DNA of 36,942 nucleotides from a virus: IMG/VR virus record IMGVR_UViG_3300010885_071966, positions 1 to 36,942 of that record; one strand, written 5' to 3'. The translations under genes were made by a program, and so were the position numbers. Of the stretch, positions 17,465-24,600 are shown in pieces (the first letter of the stretch is position 1; the number at the start of each line of letters is the position of its first letter). A model generated the notes under the pieces. That model saw nothing but the letters and a program-made list of their open reading frames with translations, did no database searches and was not told the DNA's origin.

Positions 17465-17506
17465 AATATTCTCTATAATTCCAACATTGTTATTTAAGAG
17501 AATATT
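17465..17506 (+). repeat. 10-bp inverted repeat with 22-base loop
   Basis: AATATTCTCT (17465-17474) and AGAGAATATT (17497-17506) are exact reverse complements between the second sheath gene and the tube gene. A T6 run follows about ten bases later, too far for a standard terminator. It may attenuate or process the sheath/tube transcript. A TATAAAGA overlaps its right end. Confidence 0.5.
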
Positions 17507-17578
17507 ATAAAGACAGTTTTTTAAAGCAAGTTTTAGTTCGATAGTGATATTTAAAATAAGTGACAGGAGAATAAGATC

Positions 17579-18070
17579 ATGGCCGCAGAGACATTAGACG
17601 TATCATCAATGATTCCCAATAAGTTCGAGCCGAAACGCAAGAACCGATGGGTACTTATGGTTGAAGGCATTGACGCATACATCATCAAGACGACATCTCG
17701 TCCTACGATTACAACTGAAGAAGTTGAGGTTCCTTTTATCAATAGCCGTCGCTACCTCGCAGGTAAGACGTCTTTTGGTACAATCGCCGTTACGCTCCAT
17801 GATCCAATAGCTCCTTCAGGCGCACAACAGGTTATGGAATGGGTACGAACTCACTTCGAGTCAGTTTCAGGAAGATCAGGCTATGCCGACTTCTACAAAC
17901 GCGACATTCAACTTAAAATGTTAGACCCAGTCGGTACCGTGGTTGAGCTCTGGGATATAAAGGGCGCATTTATTACTGAAGCAAACTTTGGCGAGGTTAC
18001 CTACGAAGACGGCGGTCCAATGGAAATCTCAATGACACTCCGTTTCGATAATTGCGTGTTGCAGTTTTAG
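17579..18070 (+). CDS. Tail tube protein (T4 gp19 family)
   Basis: A 163-residue protein, the same length as T4 gp19. AGGAG lies nine bases before the ATG. Features typical of the family are the early NRWVLMVEGIDAYIIKTTSRP, strand pairs around VEVPFINSRRY, the central ITVTLHD-like segment (TIAVTLHDPI), and the C-terminal strands ending EISMTLRFDNCVLQF. Subunits stack as hexameric rings to form the channel for DNA, inside the sheath encoded just upstream. Sheath followed by tube is the usual order. The next reading frames are mobile or accessory DNA rather than tail genes. Confidence 0.93.
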   Translation: MAAETLDVSSMIPNKFEPKRKNRWVLMVEGIDAYIIKTTSRPTITTEEVEVPFINSRRYLAGKTSFGTIAVTLHDPIAPSGAQQVMEWVRTHFESVSGRSGYADFYKRDIQLKMLDPVGTVVELWDIKGAFITEANFGEVTYEDGGPMEISMTLRFDNCVLQF

Positions 18071-18079
18071 AAAAAGCCT

Positions 18080-18107
18080 TTTACCAAACTGTAAAGTGGT
18101 ATATAAT
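18080..18107 (+). promoter_or_regulatory. Possible promoter of the homing endonuclease gene
   Basis: TTTACC (18080-18085) and TATAAT (18102-18107) are spaced by 16 bases, 32 bases before the endonuclease ATG. A private promoter would suit a free-standing mobile gene. The same site reads TATAATTA, one base from the T4 late motif. Confidence 0.35.
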
Positions 18108-18139
18108 TACCTCTGTGGCATTAAGCTACGGAGGTTTTT

Positions 18140-19048
18140 ATGTTTAAATGTCCTGAATGCGATTTTCAAATTAAAAGCATAAATTCACTCAGAATTCATG
18201 CTTCAAAAAAGCATGGTATTTCAAGCGAAGACTTGTACAATCAGGTTGTACTAAAAGGAATTAAACCAACCTGTGAATGTGGGTGCGGCTGTGATACAAA
18301 ATTTAATGGATTGAGAAATGGATATTCCAGGTTTGCATGGGGCCATGCTTCGAAAGTAAATAATAACTGGGGTCATAACAAAGAAGCTTTTGAGAAAAGT
18401 CTCACGACCAGAAGAAGAATGTGGGAAAATGGCGAAATTCAAGGATGGTGTAAAGGATTAACGAAGGACGATCCAAGAATAGCATCAATCATCGAAAAGA
18501 TGAATACGCCTGAAAGATCTGAGAAAATATCTAAATCTTTAACAGGAAAATTAAAATCAGAATCTCATAAACAAAAAATCTCAGAGCACATGAAGTCGTA
18601 CTGGGGTGAAGAAATTAATAGAGAACGTCAAAGCTTAGAACAGGCTGAAAGAATAAAAAATGGGTTGTTGACTAAATGCACTCGAGTTCATGGGTATTTT
18701 AGCAATCACAAAAAGTCAACTCGCCCGAACGTCTACTATAGATCGTTATTTGAACTTAACGCCATTCTTCATTTGGAATCAAGTGAAAATGTTATTTCAT
18801 ATACTTTTGAGCCTTACAACATTGAATATTCTTTTGACGGAAAAATTAGACATTATATCATCGATTGCTTGATAGAGTATGAAAATGGAACAAAGCTCAT
18901 CGTAGAATTTAAACCAAGCTGCCACGTTATCCACGAAAAGAATGTTGCAAAATTTCAATCAGCTGAAAGATTTGCAAATGAAAATGGATTTAAATTTGAA
19001 GTGTGGACAGAAAAAACTCATAATTTTTTATCGAGAAAAAACATTTAA
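18140..19048 (+). CDS. Free-standing homing endonuclease (zinc finger, NUMOD3, PD-(D/E)xK)
   Basis: A 302-residue protein with GGAGG five bases before the ATG. Domains in order: a C2H2-like finger (C4, C7, H20, H25); a second Cys-rich segment, CECGCGC at 45-51 followed by FAWGH (65-69), common in phage homing enzymes; NUMOD3-like repeats about 125-155 (SEKISKSLTGK, HKQKISEHMKSYW); and a C-terminal nuclease resembling TnsA/Vsr-type PD-(D/E)xK folds (YYRSLFE with E205, D242, VEFKP with E256 and K258). Such enzymes cut unoccupied alleles and spread by repair. It interrupts the tail cassette between the tube and gp26-like genes, a typical HEG location. All catalytic candidates are present, so it may be active. 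Confidence 0.85.
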   Translation: MFKCPECDFQIKSINSLRIHASKKHGISSEDLYNQVVLKGIKPTCECGCGCDTKFNGLRNGYSRFAWGHASKVNNNWGHNKEAFEKSLTTRRRMWENGEIQGWCKGLTKDDPRIASIIEKMNTPERSEKISKSLTGKLKSESHKQKISEHMKSYWGEEINRERQSLEQAERIKNGLLTKCTRVHGYFSNHKKSTRPNVYYRSLFELNAILHLESSENVISYTFEPYNIEYSFDGKIRHYIIDCLIEYENGTKLIVEFKPSCHVIHEKNVAKFQSAERFANENGFKFEVWTEKTHNFLSRKNI

Positions 19049-19149
19049 TTTCCGAGTGGGTAACCAACTATCATATTGAGAAGAATGTTTCTGGAGTTGT
19101 TTTGTGTGAAGGGTGTCATAATTTTGAGCATAGGAGTGTTAGTATATAG
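19024..19149 (+). pseudogene. HNH-like nuclease C-terminal remnant, copy 1
   Basis: A start-less frame, shifted relative to the endonuclease and overlapping its last 25 bases, encodes NYHIEKNVSGVVLCEGCHNF followed by EHR before a stop at 19147. The LCxxCHxxxH ending is typical of HNH nucleases ('LCxxCHxxxH'). Copy 2 follows the mlaC gene. Many differences between the copies are synonymous, implying both descend from a real coding sequence. Confidence 0.55.
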
Positions 19150-20057
19150 ATCATGTACATCGTCATTCGACAATCGAATACACAAGTCAAGAGGTCTATG
19201 GTATATTTAATATCATGGACCTTTCGACATTTAAGTGCTCTGAGTTTGCGCAGTATAAGACAAACAAGTTAGATTCTCTAAGAATTCGTTGTCAACAAAA
19301 ACACAAATTATCTACCCAGCTTCTTTACGCTAGATTGGTCGTCGTGCTCCTAAGTCTATGCTTCGTTGGTATCGTCCAGGCAGGGCCGGCGACCGATCTC
19401 GTAAAATTTAAACAGACACAACTTTTTAAGGTCATGGCGGCGCCAAAGAGCAACGCTCAACAAGCCAAGTTAAATGAGCTTTTCGACGAGCTGATTTCCT
19501 ACGACCAGTTCGCAGCCTACTCGCTCGGTGAGCAATGGCTTGAACGAAGCGCTACTGAGAAGAAGCACTTTTCGAATCTGTTGACAGAACTAGTCCGAGC
19601 AAATTACCGTAAGAACATTAAGGCGCTGACCGACTTTGATGTCACCTATGTCAAGGAAGACGAGTCCGCCGGTGGGACGATGGTTACGATGATCGCCAAG
19701 CACCGGACCAAGACCACCGAGCCTAAGCTTGAGGTGGAATTTCGGCTAGAGACAGTTGCCGGCAAGCTCAAGGTTGTCGATATCATCACCGAGAAGGCAA
19801 GCATGGTGAAGACGTTCCGCTCGCAGTTCTTGAAGGTCTTAAACAAAAGCGGCTTTGATGCGCTCACGGCCAAAATGCAAAAGAAGCTCGATAAGCTGAA
19901 TAAGAAGAAGAACTGAAACTTCCTCTTATTCGGAGTTATAAGAATCAGCTAGGTCATTCTAGAAAAAACTTTTAATTGTTGCATGGATTATCAATTATCG
20001 TATTGAGAAGAATATTTTTGACGTTGTTCTGTGCATTGGATGTCACAATATAGAACA
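19034..20057 (+). repeat. Direct-repeat pair bracketing the mlaC chimaera
   Basis: The arms are 19034-19130 and 19961-20057, each 97 bases, aligning without gaps at about 74% identity by hand count (25 mismatches). Both start AGAAAAAAC and share TATTGAGAAGAAT. They enclose the mlaC gene and its zinc-finger leader, as expected if the segment arose by recombination between two related homing-gene copies. Confidence 0.65.
19215..19916 (+). CDS. mlaC: MlaC/Ttg2D-like phospholipid transport protein fused to a zinc-finger leader
   Basis: A 233-residue protein. From about residue 57 it matches MlaC: LISYDQFAAYSLGEQW, ATEKKHFSNLLTELVRANY, the strand block LEVEFRLET..GKLKVVDIITE, and MVKTFRSQFLKVLNKSGFDAL near the end. 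MlaC is a periplasmic carrier of phospholipids between outer-membrane MlaA and the MlaFEDB transporter. A hydrophobic core (41-53) and VQA/GP predict signal cleavage after residue 56. Residues 5-40 align with the zinc finger of the upstream endonuclease (FKC.E, SLRI, KH..S...LY), but the second Cys and first His are lost. ATG 19215 is the only ATG before the hydrophobic core. G+C is about 33% in the leader and 48-55% beyond base 19320, against 28% in a sampled endonuclease line. Recent acquisition from a Gram-negative bacterium is inferred. No Shine-Dalgarno sequence is seen. Confidence 0.8.
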   Translation: MDLSTFKCSEFAQYKTNKLDSLRIRCQQKHKLSTQLLYARLVVVLLSLCFVGIVQAGPATDLVKFKQTQLFKVMAAPKSNAQQAKLNELFDELISYDQFAAYSLGEQWLERSATEKKHFSNLLTELVRANYRKNIKALTDFDVTYVKEDESAGGTMVTMIAKHRTKTTEPKLEVEFRLETVAGKLKVVDIITEKASMVKTFRSQFLKVLNKSGFDALTAKMQKKLDKLNKKKN

Positions 20058-20070
20058 CGCTATAGATTAA
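19963..20070 (+). pseudogene. HNH-like nuclease C-terminal remnant, copy 2
   Basis: A start-less frame encodes KKLLIVAWIINYRIEKN and continues VVLCIGCHNIEH to a stop at 20068-20070. It pairs residue for residue with the remnant at 19024-19149 (W..NY.IEKN...VVLC.GCHN.EH). The remaining bases to 20209 hold no gene that I can support; AACTTT/AAAGTT at 20081-20096 is only a weak AT hairpin. Confidence 0.55.
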
Positions 20071-20153
20071 CTGATTTATAAACTTTGATTAAAGTTGAAT
20101 TTTAGTTTAGTATTTCGCATATGCTAATTTACGCGCATTGAGAAATTTGTTAG

Positions 20154-20161
20154 TATAAATT
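20154..20161 (+). promoter_or_regulatory. Possible late-type promoter element TATAAATT
   Basis: One base differs from the T4 late promoter; it lies about 50 bases before the gp26-like gene and downstream of the mobile segment, where tail transcription would need to resume. An AT-rich background makes chance matches common. Confidence 0.3.
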
Positions 20162-20209
20162 AAGCTTTTTTATTAGCAGTAATATCAATATCAATAGAAG
20201 GAAAAACAA

Positions 20210-21091
20210 ATGAGTACAGAAGATCGCGAATCTCGTAACGCAGTGTTTTCAAATGTCACTAGTACCCCATCGAATGTTGATCATCGAACGCCTATGCAGG
20301 CGGCAACCGATAAAGTAAAGGCGGAATTTGGATTAGATATTCCGCTTGAGACTGTACCTTTGCCTTCATCAGGTAAGGTTTATGCTCAAGGAACTTCACT
20401 TTTCAATGCATCGACGGTCGATGTCAGGTCTATGACAGCTCGTGAAGAAGATATCTTAACTTCCCGAGCGCTTCTTAAGAAAGGCACAGTTATTACTGAG
20501 TTGATTAAGTCGTGTCTTATTGATCGTTCAATTAATCCAAACGATTTATTAGGCGGCGATCGTAACGCTTTAATGGTTGCAATTCGTATTACTGGTTATG
20601 GGCCTGAATACAAGGCTGAAATAGAATGTAACGAGTGTACGGCAAAGACACATCACGAGTTTAATTTAGGCGAACTACCAATTCGTCGATTGTCAATAGA
20701 TCCAGTAACACCAGGTTGTAATCTTTTCGAGTTTACACTTCCTCATTGTAGAAAGAATGTAAAGTTTCGTTTCTTAACCGGAAAAGACGAAGAAGAAATT
20801 ACGGCGATGGCTGAAAGACAAAAGAAGTTAGGACTCTCGACTGAGACTAACGTAACAACTAATTTGATGCACACGATTGTATCGATCGACGGTATCGAAG
20901 ATAGAGTGAAGATTTCGAACTTTATTAAGCATATGCCTGCTCGTGATTCGTTGGCTATTCGTAATTTCATTAAAGAAAATGAACCTGGCGTTATCATGAA
21001 GCAAGAAACATCTTGTTCGGCGTGCGGTCACTCAGAGGAGGTATCGATGCCGCTTGGCGTCAACTTTCTTTGGCCTCAGTCCGGAAGATAA
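20210..21091 (+). CDS. Baseplate hub assembly protein, T4 gp26-like
   Basis: A 293-residue protein with AAGGA seven bases before the ATG. Residues 50-100 (VPLPSSGKVYAQG, VDVRSMTAREEDILTS, ITELIKSCLID) match the T4 baseplate gp26-type family (LPS.G..Y, then a strand and T..EE..L). Two CxxC pairs, C140/C143 (CNEC) and C269/C272 (CSAC), could together bind one zinc ion. The ending NFLWPQSGR resembles the F-W-P ending of relatives. T4 gp26 has 208 residues and helps assemble the baseplate hub; this one is larger. As in T4, it lies upstream of the tape measure. Its last 38 bases overlap the next gene. Confidence 0.75.
   Translation: MSTEDRESRNAVFSNVTSTPSNVDHRTPMQAATDKVKAEFGLDIPLETVPLPSSGKVYAQGTSLFNASTVDVRSMTAREEDILTSRALLKKGTVITELIKSCLIDRSINPNDLLGGDRNALMVAIRITGYGPEYKAEIECNECTAKTHHEFNLGELPIRRLSIDPVTPGCNLFEFTLPHCRKNVKFRFLTGKDEEEITAMAERQKKLGLSTETNVTTNLMHTIVSIDGIEDRVKISNFIKHMPARDSLAIRNFIKENEPGVIMKQETSCSACGHSEEVSMPLGVNFLWPQSGR
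21036..21041 (+). promoter_or_regulatory. Internal ribosome site AGGAGG within the gp26-like gene
   Basis: A full-strength Shine-Dalgarno sequence near the end of the gp26-like gene, 12 bases before the TTG that opens the overlapping 95-residue frame. It supports a separate start there rather than a frameshift fusion. Confidence 0.55.
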
Positions 21092-21341
21092 AGAATCCCT
21101 TATCCTTGAACCCGCCTTTTTACTTATGTATTACGGCGGGTTTTTGTGGAGGGAAACTTATCACCTTCCTGTCTCTTATAAACGGTGGTTTATCGAAAGA
21201 ATCGGTAAGGAGTTTTCTAAAACCGCATCTGAAGGAGGTAGTTCTCAATCTAGAGCCTTGCATCAAAATTCGCCTGATGTCAGAGCGATGCAAGGGAATG
21301 CCCGGACTCAAACGCCGAGTCGTCTTCGGCGATTCACTTAA
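21054..21341 (+). CDS. Small conserved tail assembly protein overlapping gp26-like gene
   Basis: A 95-residue frame from TTG 21054, overlapping the gp26-like gene in another frame. The start is set by AGGAGG at 21036-21041. Residues about 10-52 (SPEDKESLILEPAFLLMYYG, then WRETYHLPVSYKRWFIERIG) form a pattern I recognise from short proteins following gp26-like genes in T4-type phages (L..P.F.L.YhGgf...Ea..lPv..R.WfieR). The C-terminal third is polar and disordered. Its role is uncertain; a chaperone for the tape measure or hub is a guess from position. An overlapping longer frame at 21013-21414 lacks such a pattern. Confidence 0.65.
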   Translation: MASTFFGLSPEDKESLILEPAFLLMYYGGFLWRETYHLPVSYKRWFIERIGKEFSKTASEGGSSQSRALHQNSPDVRAMQGNARTQTPSRLRRFT

Positions 21342-21391
21342 AATGGCTTTTTTTTATGCTTTGTGTTATTTAATAGCAATACGAGGTTCTT

Positions 21392-21673
21392 GTGGAAAAA
21401 CAACCGTTGAATGAATTGAAAGTTGGTCTTTTGGGTAAGGTTTTCTTTGCGACGCTTGGAGCATGGTTGGTTGGTAAATTTGTTAGTACAAAAATTCGAG
21501 GATCTAGAAGCGAAGTAGAAACTATTGGAAATGCGATGGCTTCCTCACGAAGATTTCAGGATGAATTAAATAAACCAGGTGCTACAATGGACTCCGTCAT
21601 TCAAAAACTTGGTGTCAAACACATGTCTGCGTCACAATTTGAACGGACTTTTGGCGTACGCTGGCCACTATAA
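21392..21673 (+). CDS. Small protein with membrane-like segment, upstream of tape measure
   Basis: A 93-residue protein from GTG 21392, with ACGAGG five bases upstream. Residues about 11-30 (VGLLGKVFFATLGAWLVGKF) form one hydrophobic segment, followed by a basic stretch and a helical polar C-terminus ending FERTFGVRWPL. I do not recognise the family. Its position directly before the tape measure and its short length fit an accessory tail-assembly protein or tape-measure chaperone, but the sequence alone does not show this. Confidence 0.55.
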   Translation: MEKQPLNELKVGLLGKVFFATLGAWLVGKFVSTKIRGSRSEVETIGNAMASSRRFQDELNKPGATMDSVIQKLGVKHMSASQFERTFGVRWPL

Positions 21674-21696
21674 ATTTTTACGCGAGTAATTAAACA

Positions 21697-24600
21697 ATGG
21701 CTAGTAATAGAGGAGGTGGAGGAGCAGGTCCGTCTGTCGATCAATTAAAAATCGCCCAGCAAATGTTTGCGATGATGGAGCAGATGAGAACGTCTGCTGC
21801 CAAGATGAGCGAGTCGTTTGAATCGCAGGCAGCTTCTACTTCTAAAATGGCCCAAAATATGAGCGGGATGAGTACAGGCGAGGTTGTCACCCAGCTTGTT
21901 GAAGTCAACGCGACGTTGAAGGAAGTCGCCGCGGCGCTAAAAGAACTTAATACAACATCAGCAGAGACTTTTGCGGCGATTTCATCAGGAGCTGCTGGAA
22001 CTACAGGTTCGCTTAATTCTCTTGCCGATGCATCTACTAGGGTCTCAGCTGCTACAGAAGGTGAACTTAGCGCTTTTCAAAAGTTAAAGAAAAAGTTAGC
22101 TGAAACGGCAGGCTCGGCAGATTCATTTGCAGATAAAATGGCCGAGATCGCGGACTACGCAGCGGAAGAGTTTCCAGTCGCCTTTAGCGCCGGAGTCGGC
22201 GCGCTAAACGGCTTTAAGCAAACGTTTGATAATCTTGTAGCTGGAGCTACAAGTATTAGCGGATTTTTTAGTTCAGTATTAAGCGGCATTTTTGAACTTG
22301 GTAAGGCGCTTATATCCCTCCCGCTTGATTTGCTAGGCGGTCTCGTTGAGATGGCTAATTCAGGCGGCGGCGGCGGCGGCGTTTCTGAACTTACGGAAGC
22401 TATAAACGGTTTACGCAAAGAGTTTGGTTCGATGACGGGTCCAACGAACAAAGGTATCATGGGCTTAACGGCATCGATGAACGGATTAAGCGTCGCAGGT
22501 ATGAATGCGACAACGATGTTTGGAAATACAGTCGATAGAATAAAACTGCTTCAAGGATTATTCTCTGAAGGCGGTGCCGGCGTCAGATCGTTTACTGACG
22601 AAATCGTTAAAAGCGGCGGCGCAGTTTTAGTATATCAAAAAGGATTAGGTTTATCTAACGAAGGAATGGGTACACTCGCATCTTTAGCCCAACGCGATGG
22701 GAAAAAGATGACTACGGTTTTAAATAACATTACTAAACAATCGCTAGCTATGGGCAAGGCTTTTGGTCTTGATGCAAAGATTATTTCGAAAGAAATGGTT
22801 AAAGCTGCTGGAAATATGGCAACGTTTGGTCATATGTCTGAAAAACAACTTGGTGTAGCTGTAACTTATGCTGCGAAGTTAGGTATGAGCTTAGAAAATA
22901 TTGCCGGCACATTGGATTCATTTGCTACATTCGAAGACGCTGCAGAGAATGTATCTACGTTGAATTCGACATTTGGTACCAACATCGATTTAAATGAAAT
23001 GATGGAGGCACAAGATCCTGCTGCGCAATCAGAGATTATTAGAAAAGCCATGTTGGCGCAAGGCATCACCGCCGACAAGTTAGACTTTCGCCAGAGAAAA
23101 CTATTAAAGTCAACGACAGGTTTTGATGACGCTGCGGTAAATGCCTTGTTATCTACTGATAATATGAGCACTAGTCTTGCTGACATAGAAAAAACTGGTA
23201 AAAAGGCAGAAAAAACGCTTCTAACAGATGCTCAGGCGATGGAAAAACTGGCCGACGGAATCGATCGAGTTTTTAAGGATGGCGGTGGCGGTGGAGATAG
23301 ACCAAAGAGTTTCTGGGAAGCATTTAAATCAGGAATGGAAAGCGGATTTAAGTCATTACCTGCCGTACAAAATTTGTTTTCAAAAATTAGAGGTGTTACT
23401 GACGTATTCGCCAAGTCCGGCGCCAAATTCTCGGCGATGGTATTTGATAAATTTCCAGGTATACAAAAGATAATAGCAAGTTTGACAGAGTTATTCGATG
23501 CCGGAAAGTTTGGGGCGCTCTTCGATAAAATCATCGCCCGCATTGGCAAGTTTTTTGATAATATAAAAACTGGAAAATATTCGTTCAAAGAGTTAATGAA
23601 AGATCTAAAAAAGGACTTTTTTGATTTCTTCGACTCTAGCAAAGGAGCCGGCGGCGGGCTTCTCGACGGTTTCGGCGATTTCTTCGGCGCAATAAAAATA
23701 ATATTTGGTGAAGTAATCGAATGGCTTATGACGTCGATGGGCAATATAATGAATGATTTAAGCGACGCGTTGACGGGGGATGGGCCTAACTTAACAGGTG
23801 CTAAGGACGCTGCAGGTAACCTTTTAAGCCCGATAGGAGACGCTATATCAAGAGGCTGGGAGGTTTTAGGACCGGCCGTCTCGAGACTCTTCGGAGTAAT
23901 GTTCAGTAAGCTTGCTGATGTAATCGGTCCTATGGTAAAAGAATGGGCTCTTAATAACTGGCATTGGATCGCCTTATATCTTTTTGGTCCTGCTGCGGCA
24001 TCGGCATTGCTTGGCGCCGGGGCGGCATTGTTAGGCAAAGGCGTCGCCAAGCTTTTTTCTAAGGTTTTTGGTGGTGCAGCAAAATCTCCATCTGTACAAG
24101 ATTCCATAAAACAGCTGAACGATGACCTCACCGCAAAAATGTCCAAGATGAAAGGAGGCGGTGATCCACCAGGACCACAAATGACAGACGAGCAAATGAA
24201 AAGCTATAAGAAGATGGAAACATCAATGGCATGGAGCAAAATCTTGCAATTCCTACTCGGTCTTGCCGTCGTTATTACTATCGGTCTTGTAGCCTATTTT
24301 ATTGCATTAAAAATTGTTAAAGGCAAATCTATCCAAGATGTAATTCTTGCCGGCCTTTTGCTTGTTGTTATTGCTGGAACAGCTGTGATAGCAGCCATTG
24401 CGTTTGATAAAATCAGTAAGGCTGGTGATCCTGATTGGCCGAAAATTGGTAAATTCTTATTGATGATGGGTGTCACAATGGGCATCGGACTCCTTGCGAT
24501 GTGGGGTATCATTGCGCTTATCAAAAAGTATCACGTTCAGCCTAAGGATCTCATCGTGATGGGTGGCATTATCATAGCGATGGGCTTATTAGGCGCCATG

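Noticed and set aside
21036-21100. Programmed frameshift joining the gp26-like gene to the next frame, in the manner of tail chaperones
   Set aside because: No slippery heptamer is seen in the overlap, the gp26-like protein ends with its usual F-W-P type terminus, and an internal AGGAGG explains separate initiation.
21313-21356. CGCCGA/TCGGCG hairpin and later T-run as a terminator
   Set aside because: The hairpin lies inside the coding sequence and the T-run is about 16 bases past the stem, too far.
21013-21414. 133-residue frame overlapping the small tail assembly gene
   Set aside because: The competing frame 21054-21341 carries a recognisable conserved pattern and a Shine-Dalgarno-supported start; this one has neither.
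23232-24146. 304-residue antisense frame inside the tape measure gene
   Set aside because: It is a low-complexity Ser/Pro/Lys-rich mirror of Ala/Gly/Lys-rich coding, with no supporting start signal or family motif.
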